The translations under genes and the position numbers were made by a program. The notes under the pieces are model-generated. The model did not search any database. It was not told the origin of the DNA and saw only the letters and a list, made by a program, of their open reading frames with translations. A stretch of DNA of 52,637 nucleotides from Streptococcus sp. HSISM1 (GTDB lineage: Bacteria > Bacillota > Bacilli > Lactobacillales > Streptococcaceae): positions 31,368 to 84,004 of the forward strand of contig NZ_CM002128.1 in the NCBI RefSeq assembly GCF_000448565.1. The letters are read 5' to 3'. Positions 37,259-47,823 of this stretch are shown here, one piece after another. Every line of letters begins with the position of its first letter. Within the stretch, counting starts at the first letter, position 1.

Positions 37259-38032
37259 ATGAAGTTTGTATTTGATTTAGATGGAACCCTGTCATTCGAT
37301 GGTGTCACAATCGATGATGAAATCAAACAGGTCTTATTGAGAGCAGAAGAATTTGGCCATGAAGTTGCCTTTGCTTCTGCACGTTCTTACCGGGACTGCT
37401 TGGGTCTTTTAGGGGATCCATTGAGTCAGCAACTCGTGATTGGTTTAAATGGTGGATTGGCCTATCGTCAGGGGCAATTGGTATATGAGGAACAATTGGA
37501 CAAGGATGTGTATCGGGAAGTCCTTGGCTTTTGCCGCCATTACAATCTACCATTTTTTGTGGATGATACCTTTGATTATAGCGGACAGATTTTGGAAAAG
37601 ATTCCTTTTGTTGCTAATGTAGATCCCCTCAAGAAAGCCCAATATCGTTCATTAGAGGAGCTGACAGATCCGATTAAGGTCGTGATCTATATGGGTGGCC
37701 ATGAGGAGCTCGTGGATGAGATTATCGAGCGGATCGAAAAGACAGATAAGGCCCATATCCGCTATCATGCGCATGAAAAATGCATCTATCTCAATCCAGC
37801 AGACACGCATAAAGCGATAACAGTAGAAGAACTCTGCGGAGAGAATTTCGTGGCTTTTGGCAATGATCAAAATGATATCGAGCTCTTTGAAAAAGCTCTT
37901 TATGCAGTTCAAATTGGTGATTTTCCAGCCCTTCAGCCTTATGCGGATGATCAATTGGTAGCCAAACAAAATCAACCACAAGCTGTGGCTGCTAAGATCT
38001 TGCAAGTCTTTGCAGAATTCAGAGGAAAATAA
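37259..38032 (+). CDS. HAD-superfamily hydrolase, Cof type
   Basis: Phosphatase of the Cof/HAD-IIB group, probably acting on a sugar or nucleotide phosphate; substrate unknown. 257 residues. Motif [11 protein letters not shown] at residues about 5-14, motif II in FASARSYRD, motif IV in [15 protein letters not shown]. The ATG at 37259 gives the canonical [11 protein letters not shown] opening. The fusion to FolD seen in the raw frame is interpreted as an artefact; the true gene would start 13 bp after the FolD stop. Ribosome binding site is weak. Confidence 0.87.
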   Translation: MKFVFDLDGTLSFDGVTIDDEIKQVLLRAEEFGHEVAFASARSYRDCLGLLGDPLSQQLVIGLNGGLAYRQGQLVYEEQLDKDVYREVLGFCRHYNLPFFVDDTFDYSGQILEKIPFVANVDPLKKAQYRSLEELTDPIKVVIYMGGHEELVDEIIERIEKTDKAHIRYHAHEKCIYLNPADTHKAITVEELCGENFVAFGNDQNDIELFEKALYAVQIGDFPALQPYADDQLVAKQNQPQAVAAKILQVFAEFRGK

Positions 38033-38084
38033 AAGATGGAGGGGGAGTCGTGGCTTCTCCTTTTTCGCTAGAAATGAGGAAGGT

Positions 38085-38960
38085 ATGAGAACAGTTCAGA
38101 AAGAAGAGATCCAGCGTGTCATTGCAAGGCGAGAGGCGAATTCTTATAAGGGCGATTTTGGTCGCCTGCTCTTGATTGGGGGGACTTACCCCTATGGGGG
38201 AGCTATTATTATGGCGGCGCTTGCTGCGGTTCATAGTGGTTCGGGGCTGGTTACTGTCGCAACAAATCCTGATAATCTGACGGCTCTTCATAGCCATCTT
38301 CCTGAAGCCATGGGCTTTGATTTGGCAGATCACGAACTCCTTTGTGAGCAAATTCAAAAAGCCGGTGTGATTCTAGTCGGTCCAGGCTTAAAGGAAGCAA
38401 GAGAAAACCAAGCAATCTTGCACATGATTTTTGAACAAGTCTCTAGCCAGCAGGTCTTGATCTTAGATGGAGGAGCTATTAGTCTTTTTGCAGCCTCTCA
38501 GTTTGACCTGCCAGAGGCTCAGTTGGTCTTTACCCCTCATCAAAAAGAATGGGAAAAACTGTCAGGGCTTGATCTAGCAAGCCAGACTGAAGATAGAAGC
38601 CGAGAAGCGGTTCAAAGTTTTCCTAAAGGAACTGTCATTGTAGAAAAAGGCCCCCACACCCGCATTTGGACAAGTGGGCAAGAAGAGGGCTATCAGCTAG
38701 ATGTTGGTGGTCCCTATCAGGCAACAGGGGGCATGGGGGATACCTTGGCAGGGATGATCGCAGGGTTTGCGGGTCAATTTCCACAGGTCAGTCTCTATGA
38801 GCGCGTGGCGGTTGCGACCTATCTCCATTCAGCCATTGCTAAAGACTTGAGCAAGGAGGCCTATGTGGTTCTGCCGACAACCATCAGCCAAGAAATCCCC
38901 AAATGGATGAAGAAGTGGAGTGACAAAGATCAGGTTATCAGCACTGAAAATAGAAAATAG
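38085..38960 (+). CDS. nnrD: ADP-dependent NAD(P)H-hydrate dehydratase
   Basis: Metabolite-repair enzyme restoring damaged (hydrated) NAD(P)H; ribokinase-like fold. 291 residues. Family motifs: RREANSYKGDFGRLLLIGG at the N-terminus, LTPHQ-type VFTPHQKEWEKL, and the catalytic GGMGDTLAGMIAG near residue 220. The start at 38085 is chosen because GAGGAAGG precedes it; the frame is open upstream to 38010 but that stretch is a GC-rich intergenic segment. The epimerase domain (NnrE) is absent, as usual for the stand-alone form. 9 bp before scrB. Confidence 0.9.
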   Translation: MRTVQKEEIQRVIARREANSYKGDFGRLLLIGGTYPYGGAIIMAALAAVHSGSGLVTVATNPDNLTALHSHLPEAMGFDLADHELLCEQIQKAGVILVGPGLKEARENQAILHMIFEQVSSQQVLILDGGAISLFAASQFDLPEAQLVFTPHQKEWEKLSGLDLASQTEDRSREAVQSFPKGTVIVEKGPHTRIWTSGQEEGYQLDVGGPYQATGGMGDTLAGMIAGFAGQFPQVSLYERVAVATYLHSAIAKDLSKEAYVVLPTTISQEIPKWMKKWSDKDQVISTENRK

Positions 38961-38969
38961 GAAAAAAAG

Positions 38970-40424
38970 ATGAAGGAAAGCATTCGAAAAGCAAATCAGT
39001 ATATCGATGAAAACAGGGAGAAGGTTAACCAGCTATATAGAGGAGCATTTCATTTGCTACCTCCAATCGGCTGGATGAACGATCCAAATGGTTTTGTTTA
39101 TTTCCGTGGGGAATACCATTTGTTTTACCAATTCTATCCCTATGATAGTGTTTGGGGTCCCATGCATTGGGGGCATGCCAAATCAAAAGATCTTCTCCAT
39201 TGGGAAGATCTGCCAGTAGCTTTAGCACCAAGTGAAAGCTATGATAAGGATGGCTGCTTCTCGGGTAGTGCTATTGTGAAAGATGACAAGCTCTATTTGC
39301 TGTATACGGGTCATGTAGACGATGAGGAAAAGCGCGAGGAGACTCAGTGTCTTGCGGTTTCGACAGATGGCATTACCTTTGAAAAGTTGCCTACTAATCC
39401 TGTGATCCATGCTCAACATATTGAGGGGATCGCAGATATTGCAGATTTTCGTGATCCTAAAGTATTTGAATATCAAGGAAGCTATTACGCTGTCGTTGCT
39501 TCTAGGACACCAGACGACAGGGGTCAAATTCTCCTATTTGCCTCAAGTAATCTAGTAGATTGGACCTTTACATCAGTCCTTCTAGAAGGTGAAAAAGGGC
39601 AAGGGATTATGTGGGAGTGTCCTGATTTCTTCCCTTTAGATGACAAATGGGTCTTGATCCTGTCTCCCATTGAAATGGAAAGGCAGCAAGAAAAATACTG
39701 GAACTTAAATTCGACAGTTGCCTTTATCGGTGACATGAATTGGGAAACGGGGCGCTTTCATGTCGATTCCTATGATGAAATGGATGGTGGTTTGGATTTC
39801 TATGCCCCTCAAACTTGTCAAGGACCAAAGGGCGAACGATACATGGTTGCCTGGATGCAAATGTGGCACCGGTCTATCCCCAGTCATGATTTAGCTCATG
39901 GGTGGGCAGGTAGTATGACTCTTCCAAGAAAATTGTCCTTGAAAGACGGACGATTGGTTCAGGAGATACCTGAGTCAGTGAACGAACACTTTCTTGTAGA
40001 GCATGCCTCAGAAACCATTGTTAAGGGCAATCAGATCACGATCCCAGCGAAAGGGAAACAAACCTTGTTTGAACTAGATGCCAAACCGGGTCGCTCCTTT
40101 ATCCTTGGTTATGGCGATGAAACTGATCCTGATAGTGTCTTGCAATTGGTTTACGACGCCTCTCAAAAACGCTTTAGCTTAAGTCGAGACCAATTTGGGC
40201 ACCCCATTTCTGGAAAAGAAAATCCAGCATTTCAATCGAGACGGATTCAGTTGGATGCTGAAAAAGATCATCATTTTTCGATCATTCGCGATACCAACTC
40301 AATTGAAGTATTCGTGGATGGCAAAACTCTCTCGATGACTTTTTATGAAACGACTGAGAATCCCGTCTATACTCTCACAGCAGATGAAGGGGTCAATTGG
40401 GTCGTAAAAACCTATCAAAAATAG
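38970..40424 (+). CDS. scrB: Sucrose-6-phosphate hydrolase (GH32)
   Basis: Cleaves sucrose 6-phosphate to glucose 6-phosphate and fructose after PTS uptake. 484 residues. GH32 signatures: nucleophile Asp in GWMNDPNGF near residue 37, transition-state Asp in FRDPKVFE, acid/base Glu in MWECPDFF, then a C-terminal beta-sandwich (SIEVFVDGK). No signal peptide, so cytoplasmic. It lies directly behind nnrD with no scrA transporter or scrR regulator in the window, so the sucrose PTS must be elsewhere. A terminator follows. Confidence 0.9.
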   Translation: MKESIRKANQYIDENREKVNQLYRGAFHLLPPIGWMNDPNGFVYFRGEYHLFYQFYPYDSVWGPMHWGHAKSKDLLHWEDLPVALAPSESYDKDGCFSGSAIVKDDKLYLLYTGHVDDEEKREETQCLAVSTDGITFEKLPTNPVIHAQHIEGIADIADFRDPKVFEYQGSYYAVVASRTPDDRGQILLFASSNLVDWTFTSVLLEGEKGQGIMWECPDFFPLDDKWVLILSPIEMERQQEKYWNLNSTVAFIGDMNWETGRFHVDSYDEMDGGLDFYAPQTCQGPKGERYMVAWMQMWHRSIPSHDLAHGWAGSMTLPRKLSLKDGRLVQEIPESVNEHFLVEHASETIVKGNQITIPAKGKQTLFELDAKPGRSFILGYGDETDPDSVLQLVYDASQKRFSLSRDQFGHPISGKENPAFQSRRIQLDAEKDHHFSIIRDTNSIEVFVDGKTLSMTFYETTENPVYTLTADEGVNWVVKTYQK

Positions 40425-40440
40425 GAAATCAATAGCCTCC

Positions 40441-40486
40441 TAAAGAATAAAAAGACAAGTCTTGTGACTTGTCTTTTTATTCTTTA
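40441..40486. terminator. Long perfect bidirectional terminator between scrB and mleP
   Basis: A 21-bp perfect stem (40441-40461 with 40466-40486, TTGT loop) with core GACAAGTC/GACTTGTC and A/T tracts on both sides. Its right edge overlaps the mleP stop codon; it serves both convergent genes. Confidence 0.9.
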
Positions 40487-41759
40487 AGAGAGGACAGAAG
40501 CGAGGAGCCCTCCGAGAATGAGGATGATAGCCCCGCTCAGTCGGTTGGCCATTTGGGCGAAGGCGATCATTTCCATGCGATCGGATGCGGAGAGAACAGC
40601 GATATTTCCGGTTCCTCCCATCGAGTTATTGATCATACCAGATCCGATAGCAGTCTCGACTGGATACAATCCAACCAGTTTTCCGATCAAAGCAGAAGCA
40701 AGCCCCATAGCTACCACAGAGGTCAAGCTTAGGAGAATGAATTGCCAGGTCATCGCCTTAGCTAGAGTTGAAAGATCAATCAAGGAAAGACCGATCCCAG
40801 CTAGGACTGCATGGGTGAGGTTGGTCATAATGACTTGGTTGAACATGACCACACAGTTTTTCCAAAGGTTTTGGGACGGCATTGAAAGCTTTCAGGATAA
40901 AGACGATGATAATCATGAAGGCATAACTGTGGATTTTTGGAACAAAGGCATTGCAGATGACCCCGAGAAGAAAAATACTAAAGGCAAACATCATTCCAAC
41001 TCCCGATTGGGTCGGATCAAGGGTGAGTTTTTCTTTCTTCAATTCATCTTTATTGACCGGAATCAAGACACCGTGACCATTGTAAGGACTATCTGCAAAG
41101 ACTTTGACGATCAAAACAGCACCAATGATGGCAAGGATATTACCAAGTGTGGTAGCGGGTGCCAATTGAGAGAAGATGGCTGCTTGGCTTCCGTGGAGAT
41201 TGGCAGCATAGATCTTTGAAAGAGGCAGGATTCCAGCTCCCATTCCTCCGACCATTTGTGGGAAGGAAACATAGAGAATCGAATGTCCAAATCCTTGTCC
41301 CAAAAGGCTTCCAACGATCCCAACAGAGAGAGCACCAACGACCATGGTGACCAAGGAAACAGGAATAAAGCGAGCGGAAGCTTTTACCAAAAGATTGCGA
41401 TTCATCCCTAGAATAGCCCCACAAATCAAGGCTGCGATATAAAAATCCAGAAAGCCAAAGGAATCTCCCAAAAAGCCCTTGGTGGCTGTGATAATGTTTG
41501 CTGGAATAACATGGTAGGTCGCTAGAAGAGTAGCTCCTAGTAAGGTGAAGACAGATCCCCCACCTAGGTAAGAATTCATGATTGGAAGTTTATCACCGAT
41601 AAAGTAGAGAAGATGCCCCATGACGACCAAAAGGAGGGTTAGTCCAAGCATATTGAGTGGGAGTTTCCCCATAGCAATCGTCACCGCAAGAACGATGACG
41701 ATAAATGCATACAGAGGAAGACTGACACCGGAAATGTTGATTTCATTCAATTTTTTCAT
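40484..41759 (-). pseudogene. mleP: Malate permease MleP, 2-hydroxycarboxylate transporter family; frameshifted as sequenced
   Basis: Secondary transporter taking up malate, probably in exchange for lactate, during malolactic fermentation. Multi-helix membrane protein of the 2HCT family (CitS/MleP): GGSVFTLLGA, the re-entrant-loop motif VGGMGAGILPLS near residue 165, and the second loop SGMINNSMGGTGNIAVL near the C-terminus. The frame breaks at the run of five T at 40857-40861 (plus strand). One more base there joins VPKPLEK to NCVVMFNQVIM and gives about 425 residues, the normal length. It lies 21 bp downstream of mleS on the same strand. Confidence 0.88.
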
Positions 41760-41780
41760 GGTTGTTCAGTCAGCTCCTTA

Positions 41781-43403
41781 TTAGTATTTAGGATACCATT
41801 TAAGGTCACGTACAGCTTTGGCCATATCTGTTTCTTTAGCTTGTGCAAGCCCTTGTTCTTGAGCTTTCTTGGCAACAGCTTCTGCTACCTTGATAGATAC
41901 GTCAGCTACATATTGGAATGGTGGAAGGACTGGCGCACCTGGTTGACCTGGATTGACAATACCTGACAATGAGTGAGCTGCTGCCCCGATCATTTCGTCT
42001 GTCAACAATTTGGCTTCAGAGGCCAACATACCAAGACCAAGACCTGGGTAGATCAAAGCGTTGTTGGCTTGACCGATTTCATAATCAACACCTTTGTAGC
42101 TGATGGTTCCTGAAGGGACACCGGTAGCGACAAAGGCTTTACCGTCTGACCATTCGATGACTTGTTGGGCTGTTGCTTCCAATTTCTTGGTTGGGTTAGA
42201 AATTGGGAAGATAACCGGGCGTTCAGTGTTTTCACACATGGCTTCAACCACTTCTTTAGTGAAGGCACCTGGGTTTGTAGAAGTTCCGACCAAGATCGTT
42301 GGTTTTACTGTTTTGATCACTTCAAGAAGACTGGTCATATCGCCTTTACCTTCGAAGTCAGCGCGTTTTTTAGCAAATGGTTTTTGAGCTGGCGTCAAAT
42401 CTTCCATATCGTCAAACAAAAGACCTTGTTTATCGATCATGAAGAAACGTTTGTAAGCTTCTTCTGGAGAAAGCCCTTCAGCAACCATTTCAGCGTGAAC
42501 ACGGTCTGCAATACCAGCACCAGCAGAACCACCACCATAGCAAAGGTAAACTTGGTCTGTCAATTTTTCACCAGTGATATCCATCGCTCCAAAGATACCG
42601 CCCAAGACAACGATCCCAGTTCCTTGAATATCATCGTTGAAAGTTGGGATTTCTTTCTTGTAACGGTTCAAGATATCAGCCGCATTTGAACGACCGAAGT
42701 CTTCCCAGTGAAGGTACAATTTAGGGAAAAGTTTTCCAGCTGTTTGAACGAATTGATCGATAAAGGCATCGTATTTTTCACCACGAACACGTTCATGACG
42801 GTTCCCAAGATACATTGGATTGTTCAACAATTCTTCACGGTTGGTACCAGCATCGATGACAAGAGGCATAACGCAAGCTGGATCAATTCCGGCTGCTGCA
42901 GTGTAGACCATCAATTTTCCGACAGAGATGTCAACCCCTTGGATACCCCAGTCACCGATACCAAGAATTCCTTCTGCATCAGTTACAACGATCAAGCGGA
43001 TATCGCGATCGCCAGCCGCATTTTTCAACGTTTCTTCGATATTTTCTGGATGGTTAATATCAAGGTAAGCGGCATATTGTGGGTCTACAAAGAGTTCAGA
43101 ATATTGTTCAATGGTGTCTGCGATCACTGGATCATAGACGATTGGGTTGAACTCAACGATGTGTTGGTTAAAGAGGTAGTAGAAAAGAGTACGGTTTGTA
43201 TTGAAAATTTCCATCAAGAAAAGACGTTTTTCAAGGTCTGATGGTTTGCGCAAGAAATGTTGATAAGCTTGTTCAGCTTGTTCTTCGATGGTTTGAACAT
43301 ATGGAGGAAGAAGACCGATCAGGCCAAGTTCTTTACGTTCTTCCATTGTGAAGGCAGTTCCTTTATTTAAGAAAGGATTGTTTAAAATTTCATGTGATTT
43401 CAT
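41781..43403 (-). CDS. mleS: Malolactic enzyme
   Basis: NAD- and Mn-dependent decarboxylation of L-malate to L-lactate and CO2, raising cytoplasmic pH and driving a proton-motive force; an acid-tolerance pathway in oral streptococci. 540 residues. Malic-enzyme family fold with [54 protein letters not shown] and the NAD-site YGGGSAGAG. The opening [17 protein letters not shown] and overall pattern match malolactic enzyme rather than the pyruvate-forming malic enzyme; the adjacent mleP and divergent mleR support this. Good ribosome binding site (GAGGAG). Confidence 0.93.
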   Translation of the reverse strand: MKSHEILNNPFLNKGTAFTMEERKELGLIGLLPPYVQTIEEQAEQAYQHFLRKPSDLEKRLFLMEIFNTNRTLFYYLFNQHIVEFNPIVYDPVIADTIEQYSELFVDPQYAAYLDINHPENIEETLKNAAGDRDIRLIVVTDAEGILGIGDWGIQGVDISVGKLMVYTAAAGIDPACVMPLVIDAGTNREELLNNPMYLGNRHERVRGEKYDAFIDQFVQTAGKLFPKLYLHWEDFGRSNAADILNRYKKEIPTFNDDIQGTGIVVLGGIFGAMDITGEKLTDQVYLCYGGGSAGAGIADRVHAEMVAEGLSPEEAYKRFFMIDKQGLLFDDMEDLTPAQKPFAKKRADFEGKGDMTSLLEVIKTVKPTILVGTSTNPGAFTKEVVEAMCENTERPVIFPISNPTKKLEATAQQVIEWSDGKAFVATGVPSGTISYKGVDYEIGQANNALIYPGLGLGMLASEAKLLTDEMIGAAAHSLSGIVNPGQPGAPVLPPFQYVADVSIKVAEAVAKKAQEQGLAQAKETDMAKAVRDLKWYPKY

Positions 43404-43457
43404 TGCGAAATACTCCTCATAAATAATTTATCTGTAAGATTTTTTCTCACGCAAGCC

Positions 43458-43487
43458 ATTATAGTCTTCTGTAATTCTTATAGTCAA
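43458..43487 (-). promoter_or_regulatory. mleS-mleP promoter
   Basis: Read on the minus strand: TTGACT-type -35 (AGTCAA at 43482-43487 on plus), 18-bp spacer, TATAAT -10 (ATTATA at 43458-43463 on plus). Start predicted near 43451. Confidence 0.75.
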
Positions 43488-43498
43488 CTTCCCTTGTC

Positions 43499-43518
43499 CT
43501 TATAAAAAATTTTATAAG
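43499..43518. promoter_or_regulatory. Candidate MleR binding site
   Basis: Perfect inverted repeat CTTATAAAA (43499-43507), AA, TTTTATAAG (43510-43518). It sits about -48 to -67 from the predicted mleS start, the usual recognition position for a LysR activator. It also abuts the likely mleR -10 (TGTTAGAAT at 43530-43538), which would allow autorepression. Confidence 0.6.
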
Positions 43519-43574
43519 TAAGAGTTTTGTGTTAGAATGAAGGAAATGGAAATTGTAGAAATAGAGGGATAGAG

Positions 43575-44458
43575 ATGAATATCCGAGACTTGGAATATTT
43601 TTATCAACTGTCGAAATTAAAGTCTTATACTGATGTGGCGCATTATTTCAAGTGAGTCAACCGACTGTGACCTATGCCATCAAGCGTTTAGAGGAGCACT
43701 ATGCTTGCCAGTTGGTGGAAAAATCGTCTTCTAATCGTGTCTTGCACCTAACTCAGCCAGGGAAGGTTTTAGCCAATCACGCGCGAGAGGTTTTAATCGA
43801 AATCGAAAAGACAGAAAAAGCTGTTGAACGAAGTAAAAAGAATCTGTTGCGTATTGGACTACCGCCTTTGATCACTAGCGATATCATGAAAAAATTTGGG
43901 ACGCATGATGAAGAACTTGAGATTTTTCGTCAATCGCAATTGGTGCAATTAGGTTCCAGGGATTTGATGCGATTGTTGGTGCGTGGAGATTTAGATTTTA
44001 GTTTACTGGGAAGCTTAGAGCCCATTTCGCACGCGCATTTGACCAGTCAGCTCCTGTATAAAAAAGAATTTTTTGTGATTGTTTCAAAGGATCATCCACT
44101 AGCAGATCGCAAGGAAATTTCTTTTAAAGAGGTGTTAGAGGAGACCTTCATTCTGTTAGATGAGCATCATGTGCACATGACGGCTTTTAAACGCTTGAAT
44201 GCTCGCTTTGATGATTTGGCCCAGTCTACTGTTGTCTTGACCGATTCCAACTTGGTCTTGAGTTTCATCGAAGAAAATTTAGGAATTGGTCTCATGACCG
44301 ATCTGACTCTCTTTCCAGAATATCCAAATCTTGTCAAAATTCCGCTGGTTGAAGAGGAAAAAACAGTCTTCTATATTAGCTATGCCCATCCAAATGAAGG
44401 AGAGCCCCAAGCACTTCTTAGCTCCTTTATTGAACGGTTAGAGAGGTGTGAAAAATAA
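43575..44458 (+). pseudogene. mleR: LysR-family regulator of malolactic fermentation, MleR; frameshifted as sequenced
   Basis: Activator responding to malate, divergent from mleS-mleP. The N-terminal winged helix-turn-helix opens at ATG 43575 (NIRDLEYFYQLSKLKSYTDVAHYFK) but hits TGA at 43653. One extra base in CAAGTGAG restores YFKVSQPTVTYAIKRLEEHY and the remainder, about 294 residues in all. The substrate-binding domain is intact (FSLLGSLEP, FFVIVSKDHPLADRKEI). As sequenced the DNA-binding helix-turn-helix is split. This break is at a short AA/GG step rather than a long A-run, so it is the likeliest candidate in the set for a real mutation, though it has the same sign as the others. Confidence 0.87.
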
Positions 44459-44567
44459 GGAAGTTGGTTTCAAACAGACAAATAGAAAGTGTCTTGAATA
44501 AAATGAGGCTTGTAGAGAAAGGAAATTCATGATTTCGCTTTGTCTGCCAGCCTTTTTTGGTGTTTTT

Positions 44568-44576
44568 TGGTATAAT
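44568..44576 (+). promoter_or_regulatory. Extended -10 promoter of the xseA operon
   Basis: TGGTATAAT (44568-44576), 34 bp upstream of xseA. Confidence 0.65.
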
Positions 44577-44610
44577 TAAACTTGATCATATTCTGCAGAA
44601 AGGAGTTCCT

Positions 44611-45951
44611 ATGTCCAACTATTTATCCGTATCAAGTTTGACCAAATATTTGAAATTAAAATTTGATAAGGATCCCTATTTGGAAAGGGTTTATCTGACA
44701 GGGCAGGTCTCCAATTTCCGAAAACGTCCCAACCACCAATATTTTTCATTAAAAGATGAAAAAGCGGTTATTCAGGCGACGGTCTGGGCTGGGGTTTATC
44801 GAAGCTTTGGTTTTGAGCTAGAAGAAGGCATGAAGATCAACGTCATCGGTCGCATTCAGCTCTATGAGCCAAGTGGGAGTTATTCCATTGTCATTGAAAA
44901 GGCTGAGCCAGATGGGGTAGGGGCCTTGGCCATCCAATTTGAGCAACTCAAGAAAAAGTTGACCGAAGAAGGGCTCTTTCAGGACCGGTGGAAGCAAGCT
45001 CTGCCACAATTTCCAAGAAAGATCGGGGTCATCACCAGTCAAAGTGGGGCCGTGATTCGTGATATTATCACAACGGTGGGCCGACGCTTCCCTGGTGTTG
45101 AGATTGTGCTCTACCCGACCAAGGTTCAGGGTGAAGGTGCATCTAGCGAGGTGGTTGCTAATATTCAAAGGGCTAACCAACGGGATGATTTGGATGTCTT
45201 GATTATCGGTCGTGGGGGTGGTTCGATTGAAGACCTCTGGGCCTTTAATGAAGAAGCAGTGGTGCGAGCCATTTTTGAATCGCGGATTCCGATTATCTCC
45301 AGTGTTGGACATGAGACAGATACGACTCTGGCCGATTTTGTAGCAGACCGACGAGCCGCTACTCCGACAGCCGCTGCTGAATTGGCCACTCCAGTAACGA
45401 AATTGGATCTCTTGTCCCATTTACAAAAGCAGGAAAATCGCATGGCAACAGCCATGTCCAATCGCTTGGCCTATAATCGTGAACGTTTGGCCAAATTAAG
45501 TCAATCGGTTATTTTTAGACAGCCTGAAAGACTCTATGATGGCTACCTACAAAAGATTGACCAGTTGCAATTGCGATTGAAACAAGGGATACGCGATGCT
45601 TATGGACAAGGGGCTAATCAGTTGCAAGGTCTGCGTCATCGCTTAGAAGCCATGTCGCCTTTGCATCGTATTGAGCGCTACCAAGATCGCCTGCTCCAAG
45701 ATAAGAGAATCTTAACCAACCGAATGGAACAAGTTTTAAAAGAGCAAAAAATCAAGGTGCAAAGCTTATCAGAAGCCCTCTTGATGCTCGATACCAGTCG
45801 GATTATTGCGCGTGGTTATGCCATGGTTAAGGAAGGAGATCAGGTTCTAGATTCGGTTGCGAAAGTAACAGAAGGGGACCCGCTGTCACTCATCATGAGA
45901 GATGGTCAGTTAGAAGTAGAGGTAAAACATGTCGAAAGAAAAGAAATTTGA
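44611..45951 (+). CDS. xseA: Exodeoxyribonuclease VII large subunit
   Basis: Catalytic subunit of the single-strand-specific exonuclease. 446 residues: N-terminal OB-fold ([21 protein letters not shown]), catalytic core with [13 protein letters not shown] and [18 protein letters not shown], then [25 protein letters not shown] and a coiled-coil C-terminal half that binds XseB. ATG 44611 has AAAGGAG upstream and supersedes an in-frame start at 44557, which lies before the promoter. Overlaps xseB by 23 bp. Confidence 0.96.
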   Translation: MSNYLSVSSLTKYLKLKFDKDPYLERVYLTGQVSNFRKRPNHQYFSLKDEKAVIQATVWAGVYRSFGFELEEGMKINVIGRIQLYEPSGSYSIVIEKAEPDGVGALAIQFEQLKKKLTEEGLFQDRWKQALPQFPRKIGVITSQSGAVIRDIITTVGRRFPGVEIVLYPTKVQGEGASSEVVANIQRANQRDDLDVLIIGRGGGSIEDLWAFNEEAVVRAIFESRIPIISSVGHETDTTLADFVADRRAATPTAAAELATPVTKLDLLSHLQKQENRMATAMSNRLAYNRERLAKLSQSVIFRQPERLYDGYLQKIDQLQLRLKQGIRDAYGQGANQLQGLRHRLEAMSPLHRIERYQDRLLQDKRILTNRMEQVLKEQKIKVQSLSEALLMLDTSRIIARGYAMVKEGDQVLDSVAKVTEGDPLSLIMRDGQLEVEVKHVERKEI

Positions 45952-46141
45952 AGAAAATTTAGCAGATTTGGAAGCCATCGTCCAAAAATTGGAGAGTGGG
46001 GATGTGGCTCTTGAAGAAGCTATTACAGAATTCCAAAAAGGAATGAAATTGTCAAAAGAATTGCAAGATACCTTGGATCAAGCAGAGAAAACCTTGGTCA
46101 AGGTCATGCAAGCAGATGGTACTGAAGCGGATCTAGCATGA
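45929..46141 (+). CDS. xseB: Exodeoxyribonuclease VII small subunit
   Basis: 70-residue helical-hairpin protein ([40 protein letters not shown], split over two helices) that coats the coiled-coil arms of XseA. Overlaps both xseA and ispA (ATGA junction), showing translational coupling. Confidence 0.94.
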   Translation: MSKEKKFEENLADLEAIVQKLESGDVALEEAITEFQKGMKLSKELQDTLDQAEKTLVKVMQADGTEADLA

Positions 46142-47013
46142 GACAAGAAGAAAAACGAAATAGAGTAGAGCAAGCAGTTCGCTCTTTTTATGAGGAAAAA
46201 TCCGTTGCCCCCCATTTAGTGGAGTCGGTCCTTTATTCCATCCAGGCAGGTGGAAAACGCTTGCGCCCCTTGCTACTTCTAGAATTGTTAGAGGCCTTTG
46301 GACAGGAATTGACAGAGGCTCATTTTCAAGTGGCAGGGGCTTTGGAGATGATCCACACAGGAAGCCTTATTCACGATGATCTGCCTGCCATGGACAATGA
46401 TGATTACCGTCGGGGGCAATTGACCAATCATAAGAAATTCGGAGAAGACCTGGCGATTTTAGCAGGGGATGCGCTTTTTCTCGATCCCTTTGGGATGATA
46501 GCTGCGAGTGCCCTTCCTGGTGCGGTCAAGGTCTCTTTGATTCTTGAATTGTCAGATGCTTCCGGTAGTCGTGGAATGGTAGCTGGCCAAGTCCTTGATA
46601 TGGAAGGGGAGCACAAACAGCTCACGCTAGCAGAATTGCAGACCATCCATGCCAATAAGACAGGACGCCTCCTTGCCTATCCTTTCATCGCAGCCGGTTT
46701 GATGTTAGAGTTGCAAGCAGACATTGCTCAGCTCTTAGAAAAAATCGGGAAAAAATTAGGCCTGGCTTTTCAAGTGCGAGATGATATTTTGGATTTGGTC
46801 GCTGATTTTGAAGCTTTGGGGAAGACTCCTCAAAAGGACTTAGTAGCTGAAAAATCGACCTATCCAGCCTTGTTGGGATTGGAAGAATCAAAAGCTTTGC
46901 TGACAAGCGAATTAGACGCTTGCGAGGACTTGTTGGATCAGATTACAAGTGCTTGTGACTTTGATCCGCGAGCGATCAAGAAATTAATAGAAGGATTACG
47001 AATAGATGGCTAA
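46138..47013 (+). CDS. ispA: Polyprenyl (farnesyl/geranyl) diphosphate synthase
   Basis: Condenses isopentenyl diphosphate with allylic diphosphates to farnesyl diphosphate, the precursor of undecaprenyl phosphate. 291 residues. First Asp-rich motif [15 protein letters not shown], second Asp-rich motif [13 protein letters not shown], and the [12 protein letters not shown] substrate loop. Linked by a 4-bp overlap to xseB and an 8-bp overlap to tlyA. Confidence 0.95.
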   Translation: MRQEEKRNRVEQAVRSFYEEKSVAPHLVESVLYSIQAGGKRLRPLLLLELLEAFGQELTEAHFQVAGALEMIHTGSLIHDDLPAMDNDDYRRGQLTNHKKFGEDLAILAGDALFLDPFGMIAASALPGAVKVSLILELSDASGSRGMVAGQVLDMEGEHKQLTLAELQTIHANKTGRLLAYPFIAAGLMLELQADIAQLLEKIGKKLGLAFQVRDDILDLVADFEALGKTPQKDLVAEKSTYPALLGLEESKALLTSELDACEDLLDQITSACDFDPRAIKKLIEGLRIDG

Positions 47014-47823
47014 GGAAAGAGTGGATGTATTAGCCTATAAACAAGGCCTATTTGATACCCGCGAACAAGCCAAAAGAGGGGTGATGGCAGGTCTTGTCGT
47101 TGCCGTTATCAATGGTGAGCGCTTCGATAAACCGGGTGAAAAAATTGATGAAGCAACCGAGTTGAAATTAAAGGGCGAAAAGCTCAAATATGTCAGCCGG
47201 GGCGGTCTTAAATTAGAAAAAGCCCTGAACCAATTTGGTTTATCTGTAGAGGGGAAAATTGCGATTGATATCGGAGCTTCTACAGGTGGCTTTACAGATG
47301 TCATGCTGCAAAATGGAGCCAGCCAGGTCTTTTCGGTGGATGTCGGGACCAATCAGTTGGCCTGGAAATTGCGCAATGATCCTCGGGTGGTCTCGATGGA
47401 GCAGTTCAATTTCCGCTATGCCGAGCCAGATGATTTTGAAGCGACACCGAGCTTTGCGAGTATCGATGTCAGCTTTATTTCCTTGGACTTGATTCTGCCA
47501 GCCCTTCACCGGATTTTGGCAGATAATGGACAAGTCGTGGCTTTGGTCAAACCTCAGTTTGAGGCAGGACGCGAACAGATCGGGAAAAATGGGATCATTA
47601 AGGATCCTAAGATTCATTTAGCCGTTCTTGAAAAGGTCGCTGCTTTTGCAGGGACACATGGCTTTGCGGTAATGGGAGTAGATTATTCCCCTATCCAAGG
47701 AGGCCATGGCAACATCGAATTTTTGATGTATCTAGAAAAAAAGAAGAGAAAACAAAGCCGACTACAGAGCAGCTGGAGGCTGTTGTGGAGCTGGCACACA
47801 AGGAATTTAAACATGAAGAGTAA
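47006..47823 (+). CDS. tlyA: TlyA-family rRNA 2'-O-methyltransferase; 3' frameshift
   Basis: S4-domain methyltransferase (hemolysin A/TlyA family) that modifies ribosomal RNA. N-terminal S4 domain (LAYKQGLFDTREQAKRGVMAG), SAM-binding IDIGASTGGFTDVMLQNGA near residue 85, and VKPQFEAGREQIGKNG. As sequenced the frame runs on into argR, making a 413-residue product. Adding one A to the seven-A run 47736-47742 gives EKKEEKTKPTTEQLEAVVEL and a natural stop at 47821-47823, inside the argR start region. The fusion is therefore taken as a frameshift artefact; the normal size is about 272 residues. Confidence 0.9.

Noticed and set aside
36392-38032. Genuine FolD-HAD bifunctional protein
   Set aside because: The junction falls exactly at an A-run where one added base gives the normal FolD length and stop; the same deficit recurs in many other genes.
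40518-41219. 233-residue frame antisense to mleP, and 175-177-residue frames antisense to mleS
   Set aside because: They mirror conserved transporter and enzyme genes, lack start signals and show no recognisable domain.
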